Part shown: piece by piece, positions 9,748-21,500 of the stretch
How positions within the stretch are numbered: the first letter of the stretch is position 1
Layout of the letters: each line of letters starts with the position of its first letter
Assembly (NCBI RefSeq): GCF_001854765.1
Contig: NZ_LJJE01000070.1
Location: forward strand, 124,001 to 188,000
Origin: Vibrio sonorensis
Lineage (GTDB): Bacteria; Pseudomonadota; Gammaproteobacteria; Enterobacterales; Vibrionaceae
Length of the DNA stretch: 64,000 bases
Direction: 5' to 3'
Made by a program: the position numbers and the translations under genes
Notes under the pieces: model-generated
The model's database searches: none
Seen by the model: the letters and a program-made list of their open reading frames with translations, nothing else
What the model was told of the DNA's origin: nothing

Positions 9748-10440
9748 ATGACTGACCAAAAAGTTATTGTTGCATTGGATTATGATAAGCAAGCCGACGC
9801 GTTGGCTTTTGTAGATAGAATTGATCCGCAATCATGTCGTTTAAAAGTGGGCAAAGAGATGTTCACACTGTTTGGTCCTGATTTTGTCCTAGAATTGCAC
9901 AAGCGCGGCTTTTCCGTGTTCCTAGACCTCAAGTTCCACGATATTCCAAATACCTGCTCCAAAGCGGTTAGAGCAGCAGCAGAGTTAGGTGTGTGGATGG
10001 TGAACGTGCACGCGAGCGGTGGTGAGCGAATGATGGCCGCTTCAAGAGAAATCCTAGAGCCGTATGGCAAGGAACGTCCTCTGCTTATCGGCGTAACCGT
10101 GCTGACTAGTATGGAGCAAACCGATCTGGCGGGGATCGGTCTTAATATTCCTCCGCAAGAACAGGTAATACGCTTAGCCACTTTGACCAAAAATTCTGGT
10201 TTGGACGGCGTGGTATGTTCAGCACAAGAAGCAAACATGCTAAAAACGGAGTTGGGTGAAAGCTTTAAACTCGTGACACCGGGTATTCGTCCTGCTGGTG
10301 CTGCAGTAGGCGATCAAAAACGAATCATGACCCCAGTAGAGGCGATTAACGCGGGCTCAGATTATCTAGTGATCGGTAGACCTATCACGCAGGCGGCCGA
10401 CCCTGCCGCAGTATTAGCCGAAATTAACGCTTCTCTTTAG
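9748..10440 (+). CDS. pyrF: Orotidine 5'-phosphate decarboxylase
   Basis: Last step of UMP synthesis: removes CO2 from orotidylate. It has 230 residues, a normal length. Conserved blocks are VALDYDKQ at the start, LKVGKEMF, the catalytic charge network in [12 protein letters not shown] (Asp-Lys-Asp), and the phosphate-binding VTPGIRP and VIGRPIT near the end of the TIM barrel. TTAGGAGATGAA gives a strong ribosome binding site 5 bases before the ATG. It follows lapB and is closed by a symmetrical terminator. Confidence 0.97.
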   Translation: MTDQKVIVALDYDKQADALAFVDRIDPQSCRLKVGKEMFTLFGPDFVLELHKRGFSVFLDLKFHDIPNTCSKAVRAAAELGVWMVNVHASGGERMMAASREILEPYGKERPLLIGVTVLTSMEQTDLAGIGLNIPPQEQVIRLATLTKNSGLDGVVCSAQEANMLKTELGESFKLVTPGIRPAGAAVGDQKRIMTPVEAINAGSDYLVIGRPITQAADPAAVLAEINASL

Positions 10441-10456
10441 ACTTAGCGCTCAGCTC

Positions 10457-10481
10457 AAAAGCCAGCAGCTGCTGGCTTTTT
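10457..10481. terminator. Symmetrical terminator of pyrF
   Basis: AAAAGCCAGCAGCTGCTGGCTTTTT is self-complementary over its whole length apart from the turn. It could act on both strands, but lies about 75 bases past the end of the converging miaE. Confidence 0.88.
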
Positions 10482-10554
10482 CGTCTCCTCGTACCAAAAA
10501 ACTTGCCTCTGCTTTTGCGTGGCCATGGCGAACAGTGATAAAGGACCTTCGTGG

Positions 10555-11325
10555 CTAGACAGGAACACCACTATGGAACTTAAAGTCCTTGTCAGGGCTA
10601 GCGATCAGTTCAGCTTCAATCTCCCCAAACCATTTTACGCGTTCAGAGATATCACGACCTGCGATCTCTTCAGCTAAGGTTAAATAATCTTGGTAATGCC
10701 TTGCTTCTGAGCGCAGTAACGAGATGTAAAACTTGGCGATGTCCGCTTCCATATGAGGAGCCAGCATAGCAAATCGCTCACAGGACCTCGCTTCGATATA
10801 GGCGCCGATAATGAGTTTATCAACCAGAGTCTGTGGCTCATGGGTAGCCATATTGCTCAAAAGCCCTTTAGCGTATCGACTTGCCGAAACCGGTTCGTAC
10901 CCGATGTCACGTGAGCCCATTATTTCTAGTACTTGATAGAAGTGGTGAAGTTCTTCTTTGATTAAAAGTACCATCTTATCGATGAGCTCTTGGCTATAAG
11001 GCGAGTTTGCCTTTGCAGTGATCTTTTTGGAAATCTGACTCTTTCCTTTAAGTGTCTCTAAGCCGCCTGTTTTTCGATAGGCGAAGTCTTCATAGGGCTT
11101 AAACCACTCCAACAGACTGGATGCGCTTGAAGGGTCTACCGCGTACTTGCGGATTAAGTACATCGCCGACTGGCCAGCCTTTAATTCACAAAGTAGGTGG
11201 TCTATCAGTACCACTTTAAGGTTCTCTGGCTTTTTGGCTTCCTCTATCCACTCGGTGGGAGTGGGTACTTGCAGAAACTGATTGATAGGCGAGAGTAGGT
11301 CTTGATACTGTTCGAGTTCGTACAT
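10555..11325 (-). CDS. miaE: tRNA 2-methylthio-N6-isopentenyladenosine-37 hydroxylase
   Basis: Di-iron monooxygenase that hydroxylates the isopentenyl group of ms2i6A37 in tRNAs reading UNN codons, giving ms2io6A. The 256-residue protein is a ferritin-like four-helix bundle. Probable iron ligands are the Glu in LLCELKAGQSA, the Glu and His in KEELHHFYQV, the Glu in EARSCERF, and the ExxH in RSEARHYQDY. The enzyme needs oxygen and is found in some gammaproteobacteria including Salmonella and vibrios. It converges on pyrF. A terminator for the upstream minus-strand gene precedes its start, so it should have its own promoter or receive read-through. Confidence 0.88.
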   Translation of the reverse strand: MYELEQYQDLLSPINQFLQVPTPTEWIEEAKKPENLKVVLIDHLLCELKAGQSAMYLIRKYAVDPSSASSLLEWFKPYEDFAYRKTGGLETLKGKSQISKKITAKANSPYSQELIDKMVLLIKEELHHFYQVLEIMGSRDIGYEPVSASRYAKGLLSNMATHEPQTLVDKLIIGAYIEARSCERFAMLAPHMEADIAKFYISLLRSEARHYQDYLTLAEEIAGRDISERVKWFGEIEAELIASPDKDFKFHSGVPV

Positions 11326-11338
11326 AAGGGCTCTAAAA

Positions 11339-11366
11339 ATAAAAAAGGTCGCTCAAGCGACCTTTT
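11339..11366 (-). terminator. Intrinsic terminator upstream of miaE
   Basis: On the minus strand AAAAGGTCGCT/AGCGACCTTTT with a TG-type turn is followed by a run of T. It closes the 11391-12154 gene. Confidence 0.85.
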
Positions 11367-11390
11367 GTCAATGAATCTGATGGGATTATA

Positions 11391-12154
11391 TTACCACTTT
11401 TTCTTTTCGCCAAAGAGTTCGTCCATGTCTTGCTTACGCGCACTCTCTTCAACTTGCTGTTGTTCTTCTGCACTTTTGCTTTGACGTTTTTGCTCAAGCT
11501 CGTCGTACATGGTTTGCAACTTTTCACGCGCTTGGTTGGAGTAGTTGTCGTTTTTGCTAGATAGCGCATCGAGCCCTTTTTTAAGAAGCTGGATTGCTGT
11601 ACCCGGTTGACCTCGGACAATAGAATCATTAGAACGCTTAATCACGTTTTCGATATTAATGCGTATTTGAATCGTTTCCAGTCGCGCATTCTCAGCCACA
11701 TAAGATTGAGTATTAAATCGGCCTTTGTTGTGTTCGCTGCGAATGGTGTCTCTTAGACGTTTAACCAACTTAAGCATAATAATGGCTTGCTTGTCGCTAC
11801 TAGGGTTCTTAAAGGATGTGCTTTCGCCCCCTTTATAGGTTTCGTCCAATTGCTTAATTTGTTGGCGCATCTGTTCAACGCGCTGTTCTAGTTGTCTGTT
11901 TTTAGGATCCAGTTGCTGCATATTTTCCAATGCATCGAGAATTCGATTATTTAAGCAAAGCAACAGATCTTTACTGTAAGGAATATGATGTGCGTGACCA
12001 ATCAACTCTTCCGTGGCGTCGATAATTGCTAGGTAGCGAGAGCTTCTTGTTTTTTTGCTGTTTCAACTTTAACTTTGTATTGCAGCATTATGTTATAGCC
12101 AAGAACTAACACCAGTAATACGGCGACTAATGTGATAATTAAACCAATACTCAT
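11391..12154 (-). CDS. Membrane-anchored coiled-coil protein, function unknown (frame broken once)
   Basis: I cannot assign a function. The N terminus (from 12154) reads MSIGLIITLVAVLLVLVL, one transmembrane helix, followed by a basic coil. The frame then hits a stop. The rest (from 12005 in another frame) is a Gln/Lys/Glu-rich helical protein with coiled-coil stretches, ending DMDELFGEKKKW. A run of seven T on the plus strand (12050-12056) lies at the junction. One more base there would join the two frames through SRYLAIIDATEEL and give 765 bases, about 254 codons. The topology would then be a short membrane anchor and a long cytoplasmic coil. It is probably an intact gene with a consensus error. 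It lies upstream of miaE and diverges from cysB. Confidence 0.7.
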
Positions 12155-13560
<1,406 letters not shown>

Positions 13561-13579
13561 CGCTTTTCCTCATAGAGAC

Positions 13580-13610
13580 TTCCCCCTAGAATGTGCATTC
13601 TCAGGGGGAA
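13580..13610 (+). promoter_or_regulatory. Strong hairpin that buries the ribosome binding site of the next gene
   Basis: Bases 13580-13592 pair with 13597-13601 and 13603-13610 (13 bp, one bulged C at 13602) around a GTGC loop. The 3' arm contains AGGGGGAA, the only Shine-Dalgarno sequence for the ATG at 13613. No T run follows, so a terminator for cysB is less likely than an RNA fold affecting translation. Confidence 0.6.
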
Positions 13611-13612
13611 CC

Positions 13613-14823
13613 ATGCAAAAAACCTTTCAACAACTCGATGCCTTTCTAAGCGAACATCAATCGTTTTGGCGTTATGAACCCTTTCACTTAGCCTTGAAGG
13701 TCGTTCTGCTCCTTGGGACTCACTCTTCCCTGAACTAGCTAACCACCTAGGCTGCTTGAGCAATGATGAAGTAAATCGACTGAAACAAGAGCCCTCTCAG
13801 GTTCAGACGATGGTTGCCGATTACCTTCCTCAACTCAAAGCCGAGCTTGAGCGCAATAAGATCAAAGTTAACGAGAAGCCAACACGGTCATACCCCAAAG
13901 CCTTGTCAACGGGTATTCCGGGCCGAAAGGTAGCGCAAATCGAAGCGTTAGCAGAGCGTGTATGCGAGAGCTCTAATAGTGATTCTTGGTTGGAATGGTG
14001 TAGTGGTAAAGGTTATTTAGGACGTTTCTTAAACGCGAGCTCAAGAAAACCTGTGACCAGTTTGGAGTATCAAAAAAGCTTGTGTGATTCTGGTCAACAA
14101 GAGGCAATACGACTGGGTTTGGCGATGCATTTTGTACATGGAGATGCACTTGACCCTAAATTGCCGTTGGTCTTTTCTCCAAAAATGCATGCCGTAGCGC
14201 TACACGCATGTGGTGATCTGCACGTCGAGCTCATCAAGCAAGCGGCAAAACACAAGCTAAGCGCTGTTTCTATTGCACCCTGTTGCTATCACCTTACAAA
14301 AGACGACGTTTACCAAGGTCTTTCTGAGGTAGGCAAGCGCTCTTCGCTTAACCTGACTCGCAATGAACTCAGAATACCACTTCAGAAAACGGTCACTGGT
14401 GGTCAAAGGGTGAGCAAACATCGTTATCAAGAGATGAGTTATCGATTGGGGTTTGATGCCTTGCTGAGAGGCGTTTTGGGCTTTGATGAATACACACCAG
14501 TACCGAGTATTAAAAAGTCCCAATTAGGCCAAGGCTTTATGGCATTTTGTCACTGGGCCAGTAACGCTAAAGGAATAGAGTTGGCAGAGGTTGATTTAAC
14601 AGACACTGACTTCGAGCACTTCCAAGCCCTTGGTGAAAGTCGATACTGGCAGATGGAACGATTGAGTTTGGTGCAATCGGCTTTTCATCGTTTGATCGAA
14701 ATCTGGTTGGTTTTGGATCGCGCCTGTTTTCTTGAAGAGCAAGATTATCAAGTTGAGCTATCAGAATTTTGTACTGCTCAAACGACACCGCGCAACCTAC
14801 TTATTCACGCGATTAAAAAATAG
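13613..14823 (+). CDS. SAM-dependent methyltransferase (Methyltransf_32 type), frame broken once
   Basis: Probable methyltransferase; substrate unknown. The ATG at 13613 with AGGGGGA upstream opens MQKTFQQLDAFLSEHQSFWRYEPFHLAL. The frame is then lost near 13694-13696. The main frame reads back to RSAPWDSLFPELANHLGC and on to 14823. One extra base at TTG/AAGG joins them and gives 1212 bases, 403 residues. The SAM-binding glycine motif is in EWCSGKGYLGRFL, an acidic strand end follows in HFVHGDA, and HACGDLHVELIKQA and IAPCCYHL are typical of this family, which includes RNA and glutathione-related methyltransferases. It lies downstream of cysB. The break looks like a sequencing error. Fold secure, role unknown. 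Confidence 0.78.
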
Positions 14824-14914
14824 ACAGCCATCTAGTTCGATTTTTGTTACTTCCATGTTAAATCTTGCTTCCCTTTCGCACAGTATATTGGTAATAATGG
14901 GTATGTAACCGAAC

Positions 14915-14942
14915 ACCTAGCCTGTAGCACGTAAGGCTTGGT
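14915..14942 (+). promoter_or_regulatory. Hairpin in the leader of the ABC importer operon
   Basis: ACC and AGCCT (14915-14923) pair with AGGCT and GGT (14934-14942) across one T-T mismatch, with loop GTAGCACGTA. It lies about 90 bases before the first gene and has no T run. I found no leader peptide with a start codon through the adjacent TGGTGG, so attenuation by tryptophan codons is not supported. Confidence 0.35.
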
Positions 14943-15032
14943 GGCGGAATATAAGCACAAAAAGTGCACACAATAAAAATATCAAACAAACACAACACCA
15001 CTAATAAACATGCTGAAATCAAAGGAGTTGAG

Positions 15033-15998
15033 ATGAAAGCAGGAAAAGTTATAGCCGTTGCCGTTCTTGCAGGCGCTGCATTATTATCATCCGCCAGTAT
15101 CATGGCAAAGACCGCAAAAGTTGCGGTATCACAGATCGTTGAGCACCCTGCGCTTGATGCGACTCGTCAAGGCCTTCTGGATGGGTTAAAGGCGAAAGGT
15201 TATGAGGAAGGTAAAAACCTAGAGTTTGATTATAAAACCGCGCAAGGCAACCCAGCCATCGCGGTGCAAATTGCACGTCAATATGTGGGTGAGCAACCCG
15301 ATGTACTGGTTGGGATAGCTACCCCCACAGCACAAGCACTCGTATCGGCGACTCGTTCTATTCCCGTCGTATTTACTGCCGTTACAGACCCTGTAGGGGC
15401 AAAATTGGTAAACCAGCTTGAGCAACCGGGTAAAAACGTTACCGGTCTTTCTGACTTATCTCCCGTTAGCCAGCACGTAGATTTGATTAAAGAAATCTTA
15501 CCGGATGTGAAATCTATCGGTGTAGTGTTTAATCCAGGTGAAGCCAATGCGGTCACATTGGTTAAACTGCTGAAAGAAAGCGCTGCCGCTCAAGGAATAG
15601 AAGTGGTTGAAGCGACGGCTCTAAAGAGTGCGGATGTCCAATCGGCCACTCAAGCTATTGCTGCTAAATCAGATGTGATTTACGCGCCAACAGATAACAC
15701 GGTAGCCAGTGCTATTGAAGGTATGATCGTCGCGGCTAATCAAGCGAAAACACCAGTGCTTGGTGGTGCGACGTCTTACGTAGAGAAAGGCGCGATTGCA
15801 AGCTTGGGCTTTGATTACTATCAAGTTGGCGTTCAGACTGCGGATTACGTAGCCGCAATTCTTGAAGGCAAAGAACCGGGTGAGTTGGATGTAAAAGTTG
15901 CCAAAGGCTCAGATCTCGTGGTTAACGCAACAGCGGCGAAGAAGCTGGGTGTAGCAATTCCAAGCAGTGTTCTAGACCGCGCCACTAGCGTGAAATAG
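15033..15998 (+). CDS. ABC importer substrate-binding protein (TrpX-like, ABC_sub_bind family)
   Basis: Periplasmic binding protein of 321 residues. A signal peptide covers about residues 1-27 (MKAGKVIAVAVLAGAALLSSASIMA). The mature part has the two-lobed fold of family PF04392, with VSQIVEHPALDATRQG, NVTGLSDLSPVSQH and APTDNTVASA typical of it. Members next to this kind of permease and ATPase import tryptophan, tyrosine or related compounds in other bacteria; the ligand here is inferred only. AAAGGAG 5 bases before the ATG fixes the start; longer upstream frames would destroy the signal peptide. It is first in a three-gene operon. Confidence 0.85.
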   Translation: MKAGKVIAVAVLAGAALLSSASIMAKTAKVAVSQIVEHPALDATRQGLLDGLKAKGYEEGKNLEFDYKTAQGNPAIAVQIARQYVGEQPDVLVGIATPTAQALVSATRSIPVVFTAVTDPVGAKLVNQLEQPGKNVTGLSDLSPVSQHVDLIKEILPDVKSIGVVFNPGEANAVTLVKLLKESAAAQGIEVVEATALKSADVQSATQAIAAKSDVIYAPTDNTVASAIEGMIVAANQAKTPVLGGATSYVEKGAIASLGFDYYQVGVQTADYVAAILEGKEPGELDVKVAKGSDLVVNATAAKKLGVAIPSSVLDRATSVK

Positions 15999-16063
15999 GC
16001 CTAACAAAGCGTATAGGTAGGCCCTATGGCCTACCTGTTGTTTAAGCAGTAAAGGGAGTTTGT

Positions 16064-17008
16064 ATGTCTGCTTTTGCGTTTTTTGGCGCCTTGGAGATAG
16101 GCCTGCTGTATGGCTTGGTCGCGCTTGGCGTTTACCTCACATTCCGCGTTCTGGATTTTCCCGACTTAAGTGTTGATGGTAGCTTTCCAATGGGGGCCGC
16201 AGTTGCTGCGACAGCAATTGTTGCCGGTATTAACCCTTGGATAGCCACTGGCATGGCGATACTGGCTGGAGCCGCGACAGGTTGGGTTACCGCTTTTCTA
16301 GCTGTGCGTTGCGGCATATTGCACCTCCTGGCGTCGATCCTCACTATGATAGCGGCATTCTCTATCAATATTCGAATTATGGGACGCCCTAATATGGCGC
16401 TTTTGGGTGAAGAAACCATTCTTACCCCATTTGAAGCGATTGGCGATCCGGTACTGGTCCGTCCCCTAGTGGTTGGTATTCTCGTTTTGATCTCTGCGTG
16501 GTTTGTGGTCCGGCTGTTAAACAGCGATTTTGGGTTGGGACTACGAGCTACAGGGGTCAATGCCAGAATGGTGTCAGCCCAAGGTGCAAGTACCTCTTTC
16601 TACACCTATTTTGGCCTCGCGTTGTCGAACGGCTTTGTCGGTTTTTCAGGTGCTTTGTTTGCCCAAACCAACAGTTTTGCTGATGTTACATCGGGAGTGG
16701 GAACCATAGTGGTCGGTTTGGCGGCGGTGATTTTAGGTCAAACACTGATCCCCGGTCGAAAGATCTGGGTAGCCGTGGTTGCGGTTATTGTCGGTTCTGT
16801 CCTCTATCGATTAGCAGTAGCCTTTGCTTTGAGTACTGGTATGTTTGGTTTACAGGCATCAGATCTTAACTTGGTGACCGCAGTTCTAGTGGCAATCGCA
16901 TTGATCGCACCCAAAATTAAAGGAAACCTGAAGGCAAAAAAGTCTAGTGCTCCTAACGGGAGCTCTGCACCATGCAAAAAAGACAAAGAATCGGGAGACG
17001 TAGCATGA
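16064..17008 (+). CDS. ABC importer permease (TrpY-like, branched-chain type fold)
   Basis: Inner-membrane permease of 314 residues with about eight to ten hydrophobic helices, related to the LivH/RbsC permease family. FFGALEIGLLYGLVALGVYLTFRVLDFPDLSVDGSF at the start and the GLRATGVN cytoplasmic loop are typical. It forms the channel for the solute delivered by the upstream binding protein. The tail after the last helix is short and basic. GGGAG precedes the ATG by about 5 bases. It overlaps the ATPase gene by four bases (ATGA), which indicates translational coupling. Confidence 0.87.
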   Translation: MSAFAFFGALEIGLLYGLVALGVYLTFRVLDFPDLSVDGSFPMGAAVAATAIVAGINPWIATGMAILAGAATGWVTAFLAVRCGILHLLASILTMIAAFSINIRIMGRPNMALLGEETILTPFEAIGDPVLVRPLVVGILVLISAWFVVRLLNSDFGLGLRATGVNARMVSAQGASTSFYTYFGLALSNGFVGFSGALFAQTNSFADVTSGVGTIVVGLAAVILGQTLIPGRKIWVAVVAVIVGSVLYRLAVAFALSTGMFGLQASDLNLVTAVLVAIALIAPKIKGNLKAKKSSAPNGSSAPCKKDKESGDVA

Positions 17009-17799
17009 TTCAATTAGAAAACATTCAGGTGACGTTTAATCCGGGCACCATTCTTGAGAATAAGGCGCTAAAAGGGGTCAGCTTGGAAGTCCCTGAACAC
17101 GAGTTTCTTACCGTGATAGGTTCCAACGGTGCCGGTAAGTCTACTTTGCTTGGTGCGGTGACTGGTGAAACCCCTATGGTTGGCGGACAAGTGATCATCG
17201 ACGATATCGATGTGACCAAGCAAACGGTCGACCAGCGTGCGAAACAGTGTGCGCGGGTGTTCCAAGATCCCTTGGCAGGCACATGTGGGGATTTGACCAT
17301 AGAAGAAAATATGGCCTTAGCTTACATGAGAGGTAAGCGAAGAGGTTGGAGCTTGTCTCTCTCCTCGAAACGACGCAAGCTATTTCAAGAGCGAATCAGT
17401 ATTCTGGGCTTAGGTTTGGAAGATAGGTTGGGGGACAATATTGGCTTGCTTTCAGGTGGTCAACGCCAAGCGGTGAGCTTGGTAATGGCAACCTTGTCAG
17501 ACAGTAAGTTACTACTTCTCGATGAGCACACAGCAGCACTTGACCCTCGCATGGCGGCGTTCATTATCGATCTTACGAAGAAGATAGTAAAAGAGTTCGA
17601 TTTAACCGTTATGATGGTTACACACTCGATGAAAGATGCATTGGCCTGTGGAGACCGAACGGTGATGCTTCACCAAGGTGAAATTGTTCTCGATGTTGCA
17701 GGAGAGCAGCGGGCGAATATGAAAGTTCCAGACTTATTGGAGATGTTCTCCAAGGTTAGGGGAGAAGAGCTCGCAGACGATAGTCTCTTGCTCAACTAA
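17005..17799 (+). CDS. ABC importer ATP-binding protein (TrpZ-like)
   Basis: Cytoplasmic ATPase of 264 residues that powers the importer. Walker A is GSNGAGKST near residue 39, the Q-loop is FQDPLAGT, the ABC signature is LLSGGQRQA, Walker B is LLLLDEHTAALDP, and the switch histidine is in MVTHSMKDAL. The conserved SSKRRKLFQERI insert is often seen in ATPases paired with ABC_sub_bind proteins. The ATG overlaps the permease stop codon. A GC-rich terminator follows and closes the operon. Confidence 0.92.
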   Translation: MIQLENIQVTFNPGTILENKALKGVSLEVPEHEFLTVIGSNGAGKSTLLGAVTGETPMVGGQVIIDDIDVTKQTVDQRAKQCARVFQDPLAGTCGDLTIEENMALAYMRGKRRGWSLSLSSKRRKLFQERISILGLGLEDRLGDNIGLLSGGQRQAVSLVMATLSDSKLLLLDEHTAALDPRMAAFIIDLTKKIVKEFDLTVMMVTHSMKDALACGDRTVMLHQGEIVLDVAGEQRANMKVPDLLEMFSKVRGEELADDSLLLN

Positions 17800-17802
17800 T
17801 GT

Positions 17803-17830
17803 AAAAAGGAGGCCGAGGCCTCCTTCTTTT
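17803..17830 (+). terminator. Intrinsic terminator of the ABC importer operon
   Basis: AAAAAGGAGGCC/GGCCTCCTT with a minimal GA turn, then CTTTT. It touches the stop codon of the converging mutarotase gene and may serve both strands. Confidence 0.85.
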
Positions 17831-18710
17831 ATGCTGAAATCACCGTGACTAGCTGATGAGATTCGCTTGGTTGAAGAGTAATACCCTCTTCAATGCTGTC
17901 TGCTAATACCGTCGATTCAATACACAACATGGTCTTGTAGCCATCGTTGTCCATGTCGCTCATTGATTGAGCATTCTCTTTCCAAGGGTTCCAAATCACT
18001 GCACAGTTGTGGCCGTGGTTTTCTACGTTAACACTGCGATCTAGCGCTTTGTCTTGTAGAGTAATTACCGCTTCAGGCTGCGTGTAGATACGGTCAACTG
18101 ATTGGTCTATGGCAAGGCTTTCTCCGCCTTGACACTCCTTGTCTTCAAGCAAGCTGTCGATATAACTTGGCCCCATACCAATTACGTTAGCCTTGGCAAT
18201 ATCGCCAACGTTTAGGTAAGAGTGAAGTGCGCCAGAGAAGGTCCAAGGCTTAGCATCTGTGTTGGTGGTTTGAAGTGTTACTTTCAGTTGCTCAGTAACT
18301 TCAACAATCAAGCGAACTTCAAATTGGTTGGGCCAGATCGCCAAAGTTTCTTCATTGCTTTGCAAACCAAGCTCGATGATGACGCCGTGTTCGTTTTCGC
18401 GATGCTGAATCAGTGTCCATTCGCTGTTACGTGCGAAGCCATGTGAAGGCGAGGCAATTCGACCAAACCAAGGCCAGCAGACGGGGATACCACCGCGAAG
18501 AGCGGCTTCACCGTCAAAGATGGCACTGTTACTCATCCAAATTAAGTCTTCTTTACCCGTAGGCTTAAATGAAACGACATGGCCGCCGTGAAGGGCGATA
18601 CCGGCTGTCGCTTTGTCGTGAATGACGCGTACAATTTTTACCTTGTCTTTTTCAACAATGGTGACGTTGTCAGACAGAACGGTTAACGCAGGAAGAGAAG
18701 TCAGATCCAT
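17829..18710 (-). CDS. D-hexose-6-phosphate mutarotase (YeaD-like)
   Basis: Cytoplasmic aldose-1-epimerase-fold enzyme of 293 residues that interconverts alpha and beta anomers of glucose-6-phosphate and similar sugars. Conserved segments include LHGGHVVSF, GGIPVCWPWFG, SPSHGFARNSEW (active-site His), FSGALHSYLNVGD and WNPWKENAQSMSDM. It lies downstream of gapA on the same strand, separated by a hairpin, an arrangement also seen in E. coli (gapA-yeaD), and so belongs with glycolytic functions. The start codon at 18710 follows an AATGGAGTTT ribosome binding site. Confidence 0.9.
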   Translation of the reverse strand: MDLTSLPALTVLSDNVTIVEKDKVKIVRVIHDKATAGIALHGGHVVSFKPTGKEDLIWMSNSAIFDGEAALRGGIPVCWPWFGRIASPSHGFARNSEWTLIQHRENEHGVIIELGLQSNEETLAIWPNQFEVRLIVEVTEQLKVTLQTTNTDAKPWTFSGALHSYLNVGDIAKANVIGMGPSYIDSLLEDKECQGGESLAIDQSVDRIYTQPEAVITLQDKALDRSVNVENHGHNCAVIWNPWKENAQSMSDMDNDGYKTMLCIESTVLADSIEEGITLQPSESHQLVTVISA

Positions 18711-18743
18711 TAGATAAACTCCATTTAATGATTTTCAGATACT

Positions 18744-18770
18744 AAAAAGGCGACTCGAGAGCCGCCTTTT
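18744..18770 (-). terminator. Terminator between gapA and the mutarotase gene
   Basis: On the minus strand AAAAGGCGGCTC/GAGTCGCCTTTTT forms a stem with one G-T pair and a T run. It probably reduces transcription into the mutarotase gene rather than stopping all of it. Confidence 0.8.
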
Positions 18771-18788
18771 ACTAACAAGTTCTAATGC

Positions 18789-20121
<1,333 letters not shown>

Positions 20122-20529
20122 GTGCAGGATAAACTTCAGAAAGTGATGAAGTCAGACCAGCAATGGCGTGAACAGTTGTCAGAAGAAGAGTATAGGGTTT
20201 GTAGGCAGCAGGGTACCGAAGCTCCATTTAGCGGGAAATTGCTACACAACAAAGGAACAGGGGAGTACCGGTGCACGTGTTGCAATACCCCACTTTTTCT
20301 CTCTGATAACAAATATGACTCGGGGTGCGGTTGGCCAAGTTTTGACGCACCAATCAACGCCGAAGCGATACGTTATATTGAGGATCTGAGTCACGGAATG
20401 GTCAGAACGGAGATAAGATGTGCGGTGTGCGATAGCCATTTAGGTCACGTTTTTCCCGATGGACCAAAAACAACGGGTGAACGCTTTTGTGTTAACTCAG
20501 TGTCGTTAATTTTCAACAAAGAAAGCTAA
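20122..20529 (+). CDS. msrB: Peptide methionine-(R)-S-oxide reductase
   Basis: Repairs the R-epimer of methionine sulfoxide in proteins. With the GTG start at 20122 it has 135 residues, a normal MsrB length. Two CxxC zinc pairs are present (CTCCNTP and CAVCDSH), with SGCGWPSF and the catalytic Cys in [13 protein letters not shown] lies 9 bases before the GTG. Longer in-frame starts at 20098 (ATG) or 20044 (ATG) lack good binding sites but cannot be excluded. It is divergent from gapA, the same neighbourhood as in E. coli (gapA-msrB). Confidence 0.93.
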   Translation: MQDKLQKVMKSDQQWREQLSEEEYRVCRQQGTEAPFSGKLLHNKGTGEYRCTCCNTPLFLSDNKYDSGCGWPSFDAPINAEAIRYIEDLSHGMVRTEIRCAVCDSHLGHVFPDGPKTTGERFCVNSVSLIFNKES

Positions 20530-20549
20530 AGCGGTGAAAAATCACCGCT
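20530..20549 (+). terminator. Hairpin after msrB
   Basis: Perfect stem AGCGGTGA/TCACCGCT with an AAAA loop. The following sequence is only mildly T-rich, so termination may be weak. Confidence 0.5.
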
Positions 20550-20569
20550 CTAATGTTTTATCCTTTCAA

Positions 20570-21394
20570 TTAGATTGAACCGTAAGCTTTCAACGAGTTT
20601 CTATTGAACTCACCTGATTTCAGCGCAGAAACCACATCGTCCGCAACATCATCGAGTTCAGAATAGGTTTCTTTAGAGAACCCGTACAGAAGGTGGAGCT
20701 CTGCTTCTGAGGCGATAGGTACATCAAATTCGAAAGCCACTTTAGCCCAAATATAAGCTTTCTCTTTCATATTGATTTGGTAGTAAGTACTGGCAAGAGA
20801 CTTAAACACTTCGGTATTTAGGTTCTTGCCATTAGAGAGTTCAAGAGAACGGTTGAGAAGCTTAATGGTTTTGCCCTCATCTCTGCTCGTGTAGAAGGTT
20901 GCTAAAGCGTATTGCATTTCTGCGGTGTCAAGCTGCGGCTTACCTTCCATTCGCAAAAATGCTTGTCTCGCTCTCTCGTCGCCAATTTGACTCCACAAAA
21001 AGTAAAGCGCTTCAGGAGATGTCGATTGGCGCAGTTGTCCCGTAATTCGGTCGAGTTCTTCACCGGTATGCATCAAGGCTGAAAAACGACGCTGCTTAAG
21101 GTCAGTTTGATCTATCGGTTGAATTTGAGCAGCAAGCTCAAGACATTTTCGGTACTCACTGACTAAGCCAAACTCTTTGATAATGTTTTTATCTGTTGGT
21201 TGTTTCTGTACTTCGTGGCGGTGCCAAATTAGGTCAGTTCTAGGAATGCGACACTGACCGTCGTTGATGTTGAGAAGCTCGCAACGCAGCCCCGGATTTT
21301 TATTACAGAGTTGTTCAGTGTTTCGGGTGTTTTCAAAGCAGCCGCTTAGGGCTAAAACGGAGGCCGAAACTAAGATGATTTTAATTGAGTTCAT
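20570..21394 (-). CDS. DUF2989-type lipoprotein, function unknown
   Basis: A 274-residue predicted lipoprotein. Its signal peptide ends in the lipobox LSGC (Cys 19), so the mature N terminus is probably lipidated. The acidic residue pattern after the Cys is not typical of inner-membrane retention. The rest is helical, with TPR-like spacing (for example LATFYTSRDEGKTIKLLNRSLELS and LASTYYQINMKEKAYIWAKVAFE). I recognise it as the DUF2989 family of vibrios and shewanellae, with no known function. It lies between msrB and yeaC and converges on msrB. Confidence 0.75.
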   Translation of the reverse strand: MNSIKIILVSASVLALSGCFENTRNTEQLCNKNPGLRCELLNINDGQCRIPRTDLIWHRHEVQKQPTDKNIIKEFGLVSEYRKCLELAAQIQPIDQTDLKQRRFSALMHTGEELDRITGQLRQSTSPEALYFLWSQIGDERARQAFLRMEGKPQLDTAEMQYALATFYTSRDEGKTIKLLNRSLELSNGKNLNTEVFKSLASTYYQINMKEKAYIWAKVAFEFDVPIASEAELHLLYGFSKETYSELDDVADDVVSALKSGEFNRNSLKAYGSI

Positions 21395-21500
21395 AGTTAA
21401 TACTGCTTGTGATCGGTTGCACTTATTCTTTGGCGATGACTTGACTACACGCCATATGCCGTTATGTTTTGCACAAAGATATTAATTATAAGGATACACC

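Noticed and set aside
14936..15000. Tandem TGGTGG as a tryptophan leader peptide
   Set aside because: That frame has a stop at 14918-14920 and no start codon between it and the TGG pair.
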